Origin: Beijerinckiaceae bacterium
Lineage (GTDB): Bacteria; Pseudomonadota; Alphaproteobacteria; Rhizobiales; Beijerinckiaceae
DNA length: 64,000 bases
Assembly (NCBI GenBank): GCA_027531565.1
Contig: JAPZSB010000006.1
Span: forward strand, 5,001 to 69,000
Direction of reading: 5' to 3'
Positions 55,103-63,362 of this stretch are shown here, one piece after another; positions within the stretch are counted from its first letter, which is position 1; the number at the start of each line of letters is the position of its first letter. Made by a program: the position numbers and the translations under genes. Below the pieces are notes generated by a model that had not been told where the DNA came from, searched no databases, and saw nothing but the letters and a program-made list of their open reading frames with translations.

Positions 55103-55689
55103 TACCGGAGCCCGGAAAACCTGAACCTTTCAAGAGCTGGATCGGGAGCGAGTTCCACCGGACGCGTTTCATGCTGCTTGCCGAGAGCACATACGATTGG
55201 GAAGAGGACGGACAGATGTACGTTCCGGACCTGGATCACTCGACCGGCATTGTGGAGCACGCGATTGGCAGCTTCGAAGAGGCGAGCCGCTCCATGATGA
55301 CGCTGACCAGGGCCCTGTGTGCAAGCGCTGCACCGACCCAGGAAGAGCGCGCTGCCGCATGGGCCAAGGTTGCCTTCAACAATTTCGTTCCAGGATCGAT
55401 CGGGTTGGGCGCGCGGCTCCGGCCATCGCGCGAAGCATGGGATAACGCCCGGGCTTCCTTCCTCAACACCCTGCCGTCGCCGAGACCCACGCGGCTCTTG
55501 GTGCTGGGCAAGGCGAACTGGGACAACCTGCCTTGGGATCACTGGGACCAGGCCACCCAGACCTACAGGCTGCCGGACGGCTCGTGCATCCTGGTCGACC
55601 ATATAGCCCATCCGGCAGCGGTCGGGATGAGCTGGGCGAAATTGCAAGAAGCGATTGAGAGGTTACGATCCGCGCCACTGCCCGATTGA
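55099..55689 (+). CDS. Uracil-DNA-glycosylase-fold-like protein
   Basis: 196 residues, overlapping the previous gene by 4 bases. RFMLLAESTYDWEED in the place of the UDG motif 1 (LLxxEShY type), WAKVAFNNFVPGSIG, RPTRLLVLGKANWDNLP, and a late LVDHIAHPAAVG where UDG family members have HPS/HP (motif 2). The pattern fits the UDG superfamily but no standard UDG family that I can name, and the motifs are degenerate; hence the call is an inference from order and spacing. With the GIY-YIG-like protein it may form a DNA-base-sensing and cleaving pair. Confidence 0.55.
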   Translation: MIPEPGKPEPFKSWIGSEFHRTRFMLLAESTYDWEEDGQMYVPDLDHSTGIVEHAIGSFEEASRSMMTLTRALCASAAPTQEERAAAWAKVAFNNFVPGSIGLGARLRPSREAWDNARASFLNTLPSPRPTRLLVLGKANWDNLPWDHWDQATQTYRLPDGSCILVDHIAHPAAVGMSWAKLQEAIERLRSAPLPD

Positions 55690-55754
55690 GCCCCCGATTC
55701 CCCCACCGGAATTCAATCGGAATTTTGCATTACTCCTTTTCCAGCCCGAAATTT

Positions 55755-55778
55755 TGTTGGTCTTTCTGTTGGTCTTTC
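55755..55778. repeat. Tandem 12-bp repeat beside attR
   Basis: TGTTGGTCTTTC occurs twice in tandem, ending 52 bases before attR. The location and arrangement suit arm-type binding sites for the lost P4-type integrase. Confidence 0.55.
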
Positions 55779-55829
55779 GGAAAAATCGAATTGGTTAAGT
55801 TGTTGATTGTCAGCAATATAATCGATTTA

Positions 55830-55853
55830 TTCGATTCCGGCCAGGGGCACCAA
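55830..55853. repeat. attR (copy of tRNA-Leu 3' end, 24 bp)
   Basis: Identical to 26611-26634. The right chromosomal junction follows within 6 bases of the stop codon of the acyl-CoA synthetase gene. Confidence 0.92.
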
Positions 55854-55858
55854 ATCCT

Positions 55859-57424
55859 TCAGGACGATGCCGCTCTTGCCGGCCCGGCCCGGTAATCGTC
55901 GCGGATCTGGCGCTTGAGCAGCTTGCCTGTCGGCGAGCGGGGAAATTCCTTCCGGAAATCGACGCTGCGGGGGCATTTGATCGCCGAAAGCCGCTTCCGG
56001 CAGAAGGCGACCAGCTCGTCGGACAGGGCCGCGCTGGCCTCGCGCCCGTCGACCAGCTGGACCACTGCCTTGACCTCCTCGCCGAATTCCTCGTTCGGGA
56101 TGCCGATCACGGCAGCGTCGAGGACCGCCTCGTGCTGGAGAAGCAGGTTCTCCACCTCCTGCGGATAGATGTTCACGCCGCCGGAAATGATGACGAAGGA
56201 CTTGCGGTCGGTCAGGTAGAGATAGCCGTCCTCGTCCAGCCGTCCGATATCGCCGAGGCTGGTCCAGCCCCGGGCATTCCGGCTCGACCGGGTCTTGTCC
56301 GGATCATTGTGATACTCGAACTGGTGGCCGTTCTCGAAGAAGACCTCGCCCTCGGCACCGACGGGCAGTTCCGCGCCGTTCTCGTCGCAGATATGGATGA
56401 CGCCCAGCTTGGCGCGCCCGACCGAACCGACATGATCCAGCCATTCCGCCGTGTTCAGCGCCGTGAAGCCGTTGTTTTCCGTGCCGGCATAATATTCGTG
56501 GATGATCGGGCCCCACCACTCGATCATGCGGCGCTTCACGTCGACAGGGCATGGTGCCGCGGCATGGACCGCCATCGTCATCGAGGCGGTCGAATAGCGG
56601 CGGCGCGTTTCCTCGGGCAGTTTCAGCAGCCGCACGAACATGGTCGGCACCCATTGGCTGTGGGTGATCCGCTCGGATTCGATCAGCGCCAGCGCGGCCT
56701 CGGCATCGAATTTCGGCATGATCACCGCAGAGCCGCCGGTGCGGATCGTCACCATCGTGTGCCGGAGCGGCGCGGCATGGTAGAGCGGCGCCGGGCAGAG
56801 ATAGCGCGTACCCGGCCCGTAGCCGAACAGGCCCGACAGCAGCTCGATCAGCATGGACGGACTGCCGGCCGGCTGGTCGGGCAGGGCCCATTTCACGCCC
56901 TTGGGCCGCCCCGTCGTACCGGACGAATAGAGCATGTCGAGGCCCTGGGACTCGTCGGGAACCGGCAGGGTCGGCGCCTCGGCCGCAAGGGCCGCGAAAC
57001 CGGGCAGACCCGCCGCGCCTTGCCCGACGACCAGGACCGGGCACTGGCGCTGCAGCGCGGCTGCATAGCCCCGGATCCGCTCCACCAAGGCCTCCGAGAC
57101 CAGCACCAGCGAGGCGCCGCAATCCTCGATGATATGGCGGATCTCGTCATCGGCGAGATGCGTGCTGGCGGTGGTGTAATAGAGGCCGGTCCGGTCCGCC
57201 GCGAAGCAGATCTCGAGAAATTCGCGCCGGTTCTCCATCAGGATCACGAGATGGTCGCCCCGCTTCAGCCCGAGCTGGCGGAAAACATGGGCCGCCTGGT
57301 TCGCGCGGGCCTCGAGTTCGGCGAAGGTGACGCTCTCGCCGCTGGTGCTGATCCGGAAGGCGACATCGCCGGGCCGTTCGAGCGCATGGCGGCGGGGATG
57401 AAAGGGCGGCAGGTCAGGAATCAT
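55859..57424 (-). CDS. Acyl-CoA synthetase (AMP-forming)
   Basis: 521 residues, ANL-superfamily acid:CoA ligase. Motif A3 MLYSSGTTGRPKGVKW, A5 HEYYAGTENNGFT, A7-A8 SLGDIGRLDEDGYLYLTDR and the catalytic Lys near the end in RSPTGKLLKR. It starts at MIPDLPPFHP (57424), overlapping the dehydrogenase stop by eleven bases. Last gene of the liv-acd-adh-acs operon; it would activate the imported acid to its CoA thioester. Homologues act on medium-chain, aromatic or branched acids, so the substrate stays open. Confidence 0.9.
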   Translation of the reverse strand: MIPDLPPFHPRRHALERPGDVAFRISTSGESVTFAELEARANQAAHVFRQLGLKRGDHLVILMENRREFLEICFAADRTGLYYTTASTHLADDEIRHIIEDCGASLVLVSEALVERIRGYAAALQRQCPVLVVGQGAAGLPGFAALAAEAPTLPVPDESQGLDMLYSSGTTGRPKGVKWALPDQPAGSPSMLIELLSGLFGYGPGTRYLCPAPLYHAAPLRHTMVTIRTGGSAVIMPKFDAEAALALIESERITHSQWVPTMFVRLLKLPEETRRRYSTASMTMAVHAAAPCPVDVKRRMIEWWGPIIHEYYAGTENNGFTALNTAEWLDHVGSVGRAKLGVIHICDENGAELPVGAEGEVFFENGHQFEYHNDPDKTRSSRNARGWTSLGDIGRLDEDGYLYLTDRKSFVIISGGVNIYPQEVENLLLQHEAVLDAAVIGIPNEEFGEEVKAVVQLVDGREASAALSDELVAFCRKRLSAIKCPRSVDFRKEFPRSPTGKLLKRQIRDDYRAGPARAASS

Positions 57425-58445
57425 GGGCGTCGAACCGGATGATGGTCTTGCCGAGTCCGGACGGTTTCGCCGTCTCGTCCAGCGCGGCCCTGAGCTCGGC
57501 GAAGGCGAAGACCTTGCCGATGACCGGCCGGACCTGATGCAGCGCCATGGCGCGCAGCATGGCCTCGAAACCGTCGCGATGGCCGACCGTGACACCCTGC
57601 AGCCGCACCTGCCGCGTCACGATGGCACCGAGCGGCAGGGCCGGCGTCAGGCCGGACAGCACACCGATCAGCGCGATGGTGCCGCCGACACGGATGCACT
57701 TGATCGACTGGGCGAGCGTGGCCTCGCCGCCGAGTTCGATGATCGTGTCGAAGCCCCCCCGCCCCGCCGCGATATCCCGCGCCGGCCGGGACCATTCGGG
57801 CGTGGCCTGGTAATTGATCGTTGCATCGGCCCCGAGCGCCCTCGCCCGCTCGAGCTTGGCATCGCTGGAGGAAATGACGGTCACATGCGCGCCGTGCAGC
57901 TTGGCGAAGGCCAGCGCGAACAACGCCACACCGCCGGTCCCCTGGATCAGCACATGGTCACCCGGGCGGGTCGCGGCCAGCCCTGCAACCGCGCTCCAGG
58001 CGGTCAGGGCGGCACAGGGCAGCGTCGCCGCTTCCGCATGGGTGAGGTAGTCGGGCACGCGCACCACGCCCTCTTCGGACAGGCAGACGAGATCGGCCAT
58101 CACGCCGTCCAGCGGTCCGCCCAGCGCGGTGGCAAATCGCTCGGCGGAGGGTTCGCCGGAGATCCAGCCCTGGAAATAGGTCGGGCAGACCCGGTCGCCG
58201 ACCGTCACGCGCGTTACCCCCGGGCCGATGCCGACAACCGTGCCGACCCCGTCCGAGACCGGGATCAGCGGCAATTCGCCCGTGGCCCGGCCATAGCCCC
58301 GGAGCGGGACGATCAGGTCACGCGCATTCAGCGCGGCCGCATGCATCCGGACCAGCACCTGCCCGGCCTGCGGCACCGGATCCGGCCGCTCGGCAAGCAC
58401 CAGATGGTCGAAGCTCCAGCCGCCCTCGATCTGGAATACGCGCAT
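57414..58445 (-). CDS. Quinone oxidoreductase-like (MDR) dehydrogenase
   Basis: 343 residues, medium-chain dehydrogenase/reductase family. N-terminal catalytic region PVSDGVGTVVGIGPGVTRVTVGDRV, cofactor motif DHVLIQGTGGVALFALAFAKLHGA and VISSSDAKLERARALGAD. The four-Cys structural zinc lobe of classical alcohol dehydrogenases is absent, as in quinone oxidoreductase and enoyl reductase branches. NADPH preference is likely from SSS after the strand. Overlaps the synthetase gene; 18-base gap to the acyl-CoA dehydrogenase. Confidence 0.87.
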   Translation of the reverse strand: MRVFQIEGGWSFDHLVLAERPDPVPQAGQVLVRMHAAALNARDLIVPLRGYGRATGELPLIPVSDGVGTVVGIGPGVTRVTVGDRVCPTYFQGWISGEPSAERFATALGGPLDGVMADLVCLSEEGVVRVPDYLTHAEAATLPCAALTAWSAVAGLAATRPGDHVLIQGTGGVALFALAFAKLHGAHVTVISSSDAKLERARALGADATINYQATPEWSRPARDIAAGRGGFDTIIELGGEATLAQSIKCIRVGGTIALIGVLSGLTPALPLGAIVTRQVRLQGVTVGHRDGFEAMLRAMALHQVRPVIGKVFAFAELRAALDETAKPSGLGKTIIRFDAHDS

Positions 58446-58463
58446 GCGTCGTTCCTTCCGCCT

Positions 58464-59603
58464 TCACAAGTTGATGGGTGTGGGATCCCAGCGCCCGAGC
58501 CGGTCCAGCAGCATGGCCGTGCTGCCATCGGCGAGGGCAGCGATCTGGGCCGCCCCGACATGCCGGGCGAACGGGTGGATCTCGCGCAGCCCTTCGGCCC
58601 CCATGGCATGCATCAGCCGGGGCAGTTCCCGCTGCGCGAGGGCCACTGCATTCACCTTGGCCGCCGCCGCGAGATGCCGGACATCGCCGCCGGTCTCGGT
58701 CGCGGTGATCGCCTGCTCCACCAGCGCCCAGGCGGCCGCAAGCGCGGTGGCGCATTCCGCCGGCTTCTCCCGCCAGCTGGCATGTTCGTCGAGCGGCTTG
58801 CCGAAGGTCCGCCGCGTCCCGCCATAGGCCTGGACGATCCGCAGCGCCGCCGACACCATGCCGCAGCACATCGCCGCGACATAGATCCGCGCGCCGTTGA
58901 TCTCCTCGAGAATGGCCTTGAAGGCGGTTCCCGCCGGCAGGAGCAGGCGCGCGTCCGGGACGAAGCAGCGCTCGAGCCGGAATCCGCCGGTGCCGGTACT
59001 GGCCTGCGGGATGACGGACTCCACCGGATACCGCGTCACGGCGGCATCGGTGAGGTCGACGAGGAATGCGGCAATGCCGGCGCCCTGCCCGGGCTGCCCG
59101 GTCTGGGCATAGACGATGGCATGGCGGGCATGGCGCGCATTGACGATCCAGCGTTTCTCGCCATCCAGCACCCAGCCGCCGGAGGTCTTCTCCGCCCGGC
59201 ATTGCATGGCCGCCGCATCCGAACCCGCGCCGGGTTCCGTCAACGCGGTGCAGGCACTGGCCCGGCCGGAAAGCAGGTCCGGCAGCAGGGCACGGGCGAG
59301 ATCGGGCGGCGCCGAGAGGACGATGCGCTTCGCCACGTTATGCGTGTTGACCAGCGCCATCGCGAGGCCGAAATCGACCGCGGCGAGGATGGCACAGGCC
59401 TCGACCTTGGCGCGGAACGAAAGGCCCCGCCCGCCGGATGCGACCGGCACCTCGACCGCCGTCAGGCCGATCTCGCCGGCGCGGGCGAGGAAGGCCGGGT
59501 CGGGCATCCCGCCCCGCGCCCAGCCGGGCGCTGCCGGCGCGACAACCTCCCGCGCGAAGGCCCGGACCTCGGCGAGGAAGAGCCCGGTGGCGTCATCCGC
59601 CAT
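58464..59603 (-). CDS. Acyl-CoA dehydrogenase with atypical active-site motif
   Basis: 379 residues; FAD-dependent alpha,beta-dehydrogenation of acyl-CoA, electrons going to ETF. TALTEPGAGSDAAAMQCRAE and KRWIVNARHARHAIVYAQT are the FAD and substrate signatures; FGKPLDEHASWREKPAEC lies in the helical domain. Where most family members have YEGT with catalytic Glu, this protein reads LADGSTAML, so Glu appears replaced by Asp. Start at 59603 overlaps the livM stop by eleven bases. The change could alter chain-length range or reaction type. Confidence 0.88.
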   Translation of the reverse strand: MADDATGLFLAEVRAFAREVVAPAAPGWARGGMPDPAFLARAGEIGLTAVEVPVASGGRGLSFRAKVEACAILAAVDFGLAMALVNTHNVAKRIVLSAPPDLARALLPDLLSGRASACTALTEPGAGSDAAAMQCRAEKTSGGWVLDGEKRWIVNARHARHAIVYAQTGQPGQGAGIAAFLVDLTDAAVTRYPVESVIPQASTGTGGFRLERCFVPDARLLLPAGTAFKAILEEINGARIYVAAMCCGMVSAALRIVQAYGGTRRTFGKPLDEHASWREKPAECATALAAAWALVEQAITATETGGDVRHLAAAAKVNAVALAQRELPRLMHAMGAEGLREIHPFARHVGAAQIAALADGSTAMLLDRLGRWDPTPINL

Positions 59604-60540
59604 GGCCGGCCTCCCGGCGGGTAAGGCGGGCGAAAGCGGCCTTCGCGATTCCCACAATGCCGATCGGCATGAAGATCGTCGCAAGGACGAGGATCAGCCC
59701 GTAGAGGATCAGCCGGAAACTGTCGGCGAAGCGCAGGATTTCCGGCAGGAAGACCACGAGGAAAGCCCCGATCGCTGGTCCGGCTATCGTGCCCGACCCG
59801 CCGAGGATCACCGCGAGGATGGCATCGAGGGACTGCGCGACGCCGAAGATCTCGGGATTGATGAAGCCCTGGAAATGGGCGTAGAGCGCGCCGCCAAGGC
59901 CGGCATACATGGCCGAGATGACGAAGGCGAAGAGCTTGTATTTCCACGCGGCGATCCCGAGAGCGGCCACGAGATCCTCGTTCTGGCGGATTGCCAGCAG
60001 GATTTCCCCCACGCGGGACCGGGCGATCAGCGCGGCGAGCCCCGTCAGCGAGACCGCCAGCGCGAGGGCGAGATAGTAGAACGCCTCGCGATTGCCGCCC
60101 CAGGGCTTGGGGATGTTGGAGATCCCGGCTTCGCCCTTGGTCAGCTCGGAATAGTTCACCAGCACGATCACGATGATCAGGTTGAAGGCCAGCGTGACGA
60201 TGGCGAAGTAATGGCCCTTGACCCTGAGGCTGGGATACCCGGTCGCGAGGGCGAACAGGGCGGTGATCAGCGGCGCCATGACCATCGTCGCCCAGAGCGG
60301 CCACTGGAAGTTGAGGCCCATCAGCGTCGAGCCATAGGCGCCGATGCCCATGAACCCGGCCTGCACGATCGAGACATAGCCGGTAAAGCCCTGGATCAGG
60401 TTTTGCCCCTGCGCGACGATCACCCAGATCAGCGCGAGAATGCTCAGATGGAGATAGTATTTCACGCTCAGCACCTGCGGCAGCACCGCAAGCAGGGCGA
60501 GGGCCAGAAGCCAGGGAAGGAGGACGAGGATCCGGTTCAT
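59593..60540 (-). CDS. livM: Branched-chain amino acid-type ABC transporter permease LivM
   Basis: 315 residues, about nine or ten hydrophobic segments. It contains NLIQGFTGYVSIVQAGFMGIGAY near the N-terminus, GYPSLRVKGHYFAIVTLAFNLI, and ILAVILGGSGTIAGPAIGAFLVV, typical of LivM-type permeases. Inner membrane. It overlaps livH by four bases (ATGA). Placement with acid-activating genes suggests transport of an organic acid rather than an amino acid. Confidence 0.92.
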   Translation of the reverse strand: MNRILVLLPWLLALALLAVLPQVLSVKYYLHLSILALIWVIVAQGQNLIQGFTGYVSIVQAGFMGIGAYGSTLMGLNFQWPLWATMVMAPLITALFALATGYPSLRVKGHYFAIVTLAFNLIIVIVLVNYSELTKGEAGISNIPKPWGGNREAFYYLALALAVSLTGLAALIARSRVGEILLAIRQNEDLVAALGIAAWKYKLFAFVISAMYAGLGGALYAHFQGFINPEIFGVAQSLDAILAVILGGSGTIAGPAIGAFLVVFLPEILRFADSFRLILYGLILVLATIFMPIGIVGIAKAAFARLTRREAGHGG

Positions 60541-61400
60541 GGCGCGCGCCCCAGCAGGCCCTGCGGCCGGATCAGCAGCACGAGGATCATCACCACGAAG
60601 GCGATGACATCCTTGTAGGCGGAGGAAATGAAGCCGGCCGCGATGGATTCGGTGATCCCGAGCACGGTCCCGCCGAGGATCGCGCCGGGGAAAGAGCCGA
60701 GCCCGCCGAGGATCAGCACGGCGAAGCCCTTGACGACCAGCCCCTCGCCGATGCCCGGGGCGATGGCGAACAGCGCCCCGACCATGATGCCGGCCGCGAC
60801 GCCCAGGGCCGTCGACATGCCGAACACGATGAGGGGAATGGTGCGCACATTGACGCCCATCAGGATGGCCGCATCGCGGTTCTCGGCCACGGCGCGGATG
60901 GCCTGCCCGGTCTTGGTGCGTTCGACGAAGATCATCATCGCCACGACCAGCACGATGGCGGCGACGATCACATACAGCCGGAGTTCCGGCACGGTGATCC
61001 CGCCGAAGCGGAAGACCCGGCTCAACCCGGTCGGGATGACGACCTGCTCATGCCCGAAGAGCTGGAGATTGATGCCCTCGACCATCATGGTCAGGCCGAG
61101 GGCAACGATGAAGGCGTTGATATGGTTGGCATTCCGCACGGGGCGATAGGCCAGCACCTCGACCAGCACCCCGAGAAGGATGCCGGCCGCCAGCGCGACC
61201 GGGATGGCCGCCAGAACCGGCAATCCCTGCGAGGTCGCGAGGAAATAGGTCAGATAGCCGCCGAACATCGAGATCGAGCCATGCGCGAAATGGGCGATCC
61301 CGAGAATGCCGAAGACGGTGGTCAGGCCGAGGGCGATCAGCACATAGACGCCGCCGATCGCCAGACCGTTGATCGTCTGCTGGAGGATTTCGATCAGCAT
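60537..61400 (-). CDS. livH: Branched-chain amino acid-type ABC transporter permease LivH
   Basis: 287 residues. LQQTINGLAIGGVYVLIALGLTTVFGILGIAHFAHGSI (in pieces) is the LivH N-terminus; AVAENRDAAILMGVNVRTIP the cytoplasmic coupling region; VKGFAVLILGGLGSFPGAILGG the late signature. Inner-membrane partner of LivM. 16 bases after livK. Confidence 0.93.
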   Translation of the reverse strand: MLIEILQQTINGLAIGGVYVLIALGLTTVFGILGIAHFAHGSISMFGGYLTYFLATSQGLPVLAAIPVALAAGILLGVLVEVLAYRPVRNANHINAFIVALGLTMMVEGINLQLFGHEQVVIPTGLSRVFRFGGITVPELRLYVIVAAIVLVVAMMIFVERTKTGQAIRAVAENRDAAILMGVNVRTIPLIVFGMSTALGVAAGIMVGALFAIAPGIGEGLVVKGFAVLILGGLGSFPGAILGGTVLGITESIAAGFISSAYKDVIAFVVMILVLLIRPQGLLGRAP

Positions 61401-61416
61401 CGGCCTGCCCGATCCG

Positions 61417-62631
61417 TCAGTTCAGCGTGCTGAGGAACTGCGAATAGGCCTTCGAATCCGAGGGCAGATCCTCGACGAACACCCATTTGCCCTTCTGCCA
61501 CTGGAAGGCGCCGTTGGACGTGTAGGCCTGGCCGTTGACGTCGAACATCTTCCCGTCGACCGGCTGGTACTGCATCACCACCTGCGGCGGAACGGCGAGG
61601 TTGCGCAGGGCCTTGGCGACAGCGTCCGTATTGTCCACCGTACCGGCAGCCTCGATCGCCGCCTTCAGCGCATAGAGCTGGTCATAGGCGTAGGGCGAGC
61701 TGGGCGACGGCGAGGCATTGTACTTCTTCGTGTAATTGGCGTGGTAGGCGATGCCGTTCTTGCTGGCGGAGAGCAGCGTCAGCTCGGTCGGGCGGAGATC
61801 CCAGACGCCTTCCATCTGCTCCGACGTCGTCACGCGGAGGAACTGCTCCTCGCTGCCGCTGGTGAAGCCGTAACGCGGAATGTTCATCCCCAGCTCCACC
61901 GCCTGCCGGTAGACGAAGGCAGCCGGCTCGACATAGCCGACGACGAGGATCGCATCCGGGTTGAGCCCGCGGATCTTCGTCAGCTGCGGGGTCATGTCGC
62001 GGTCCTTGAGCGAGAAGACTTCGCGGGCGATGATCTCGCCGCCGGCCTTCTTGATCTCGCGTTCGACCGAATCGACATATTGGGCGTAGAAGCCGACATC
62101 GAGCGCGCCGAGCACGGCGATGCGCTTCTGGCCTTTCCGCGCGATGAAGGTACCGGCCGCCTGGCCGGTATAGTCCGCCGGCGGGCGGGTGCGGACGAGA
62201 TTCGGGATCTTCTTGGTGGTGATGGAACGCTCGGCAGCATTGCCGACCAGCATCACCGCCTTTTCATTGCCGATGAACGAGGCGACGGCGCTGGTCGAGC
62301 CCGAGCAGCAGAAGCCGAGGATATATTTCACGCCGTCGCGGTCGATCAGCTTGCGGACCGCGTTGGTCGCCTCGGTCGGGTTGGCCTTGTCGTCATAGGC
62401 GATGACATCGATCTTGTAGGTATCTGCGCCGACCTTGATGCCGCCGGCCGCGTTGATCTCCTCCGCCGCCATCTTCACGGCATTGGCCTGCGGCAGGCCG
62501 TAGACGGCGCCACCGCCGGTCAGGGCGTCGGCGACGCCGACGGTGAGTTTCTTTTCCGCCGCCAGCGACGAGCCGGCAACGAGAGTCAGCGCCAGAGCGG
62601 CACAGGCACGCGTGAACTTGTGTTTGGACAT
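61417..62631 (-). CDS. livK: Periplasmic substrate-binding protein (LivK type)
   Basis: 404 residues with signal peptide (FTRACAALALTLVAGSSLAA). Type I periplasmic-binding fold: TVGVADALTGGGAVYGLPQANAVKMAAEEINAAGG, DDKANPTEATNAVRKLI, YILGFCCSGSTSAVASFI. The binding-site loop GFCCSGST differs from GPxxS in amino-acid binders and may mark another ligand. GGAGGAAACC precedes ATG 62631. 28 bases after livF. Confidence 0.92.
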   Translation of the reverse strand: MSKHKFTRACAALALTLVAGSSLAAEKKLTVGVADALTGGGAVYGLPQANAVKMAAEEINAAGGIKVGADTYKIDVIAYDDKANPTEATNAVRKLIDRDGVKYILGFCCSGSTSAVASFIGNEKAVMLVGNAAERSITTKKIPNLVRTRPPADYTGQAAGTFIARKGQKRIAVLGALDVGFYAQYVDSVEREIKKAGGEIIAREVFSLKDRDMTPQLTKIRGLNPDAILVVGYVEPAAFVYRQAVELGMNIPRYGFTSGSEEQFLRVTTSEQMEGVWDLRPTELTLLSASKNGIAYHANYTKKYNASPSPSSPYAYDQLYALKAAIEAAGTVDNTDAVAKALRNLAVPPQVVMQYQPVDGKMFDVNGQAYTSNGAFQWQKGKWVFVEDLPSDSKAYSQFLSTLN

Positions 62632-62659
62632 GGTTTCCTCCGTTGTCGTTTCTTGTCGG

Positions 62660-63361
62660 TCAGTGACCGAGATAGGCACGCATCACGTCCGGGTGGTTCT
62701 TGAGGGCACCGGCGGCGCCCTCCATCACGATCTGCCCGGCTTCGAAGAGGTAGGCGCGGTCTGCCAGGTTCAGCGCCATCATCGAATTCTGCTCGACCAG
62801 CAGGATGGTCATCCCCATCGCCTTGATCCGGGCGAGCGTCTCGAACACGCTGGCCACGATCTTCGGCGCAAGGCCCAGCGACGGTTCGTCGAACAGGCAG
62901 ATGCGCGGCCGCGCCATCAGCGCCCGGGCGATGGCGAGCATTTCCTGCTCGCCGCCGGAGAGCTTCCCGGCCGCCTGGGACTGCCGCTCCCGCAGGATCG
63001 GGAACATGTCCATCATCCGGGAGAGATCGGCCTCCTGCTCGGAATCGTTCCGCGTGTAGGCGCCCATGCGCAGGTTCTGGATCACGCTCATCTGCGGGAA
63101 GACCTGCCGGCCCTCCGGGCACATGGTGATGCCGGCGCGGACAATCGCATGGCCGCTGGCGCGGGTGATGTCGCGCCCCTCGAACGTGATCGCGCCGCCC
63201 GAAGCCGGCACCAGCCCGCAGATCGCCTTCAGCGTCGAGGATTTCCCGGCTCCATTCGCACCGATCAGCGCCACGCATTCCCCTGCGGCCACATCGAGGC
63301 TGACACCATGGACCACCTCGATCCCGCCATAGCTCACCCGGAGATCACGAACCGCCAGCAT
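62660..63361 (-). CDS. livF: ABC transporter ATP-binding protein LivF
   Basis: 233 residues. Walker A GANGAGKSSTLKAICG, signature LSGGEQEMLAIARAL, Walker B PRICLFDEPSLGL, H loop LVEQNS. It starts one base after the livG stop, so it is translated with it. Inner-membrane peripheral ATPase of the Liv system. Confidence 0.95.
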   Translation of the reverse strand: MLAVRDLRVSYGGIEVVHGVSLDVAAGECVALIGANGAGKSSTLKAICGLVPASGGAITFEGRDITRASGHAIVRAGITMCPEGRQVFPQMSVIQNLRMGAYTRNDSEQEADLSRMMDMFPILRERQSQAAGKLSGGEQEMLAIARALMARPRICLFDEPSLGLAPKIVASVFETLARIKAMGMTILLVEQNSMMALNLADRAYLFEAGQIVMEGAAGALKNHPDVMRAYLGH

Positions 63362-63362
63362 G

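Larger units (their letters stand above)
26611..55853. mobile_element. Defence-rich genomic island in tRNA-Leu(CAA)
   Basis: Bounded by a perfect 24-bp direct repeat of the tRNA 3' end (26611-26634 and 55830-55853). Contents include recombination genes at the left end and at least two recognisable anti-phage systems. Several stretches are markedly AT-richer than the chromosome (27000-27700, 49400-50290, 54230-55100). No conjugation genes are seen, so it would need helper functions to move between cells. Confidence 0.92.

Noticed and set aside
55686-55895. 69-residue frame spanning attR
   Set aside because: It overlaps the attachment site and the tandem repeat and contains no domain; reading through the tRNA fragment makes coding unlikely.
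57423-59624. 733-residue plus-strand frame
   Set aside because: It is antisense to the dehydrogenase and acyl-CoA dehydrogenase genes, which carry clear signatures.
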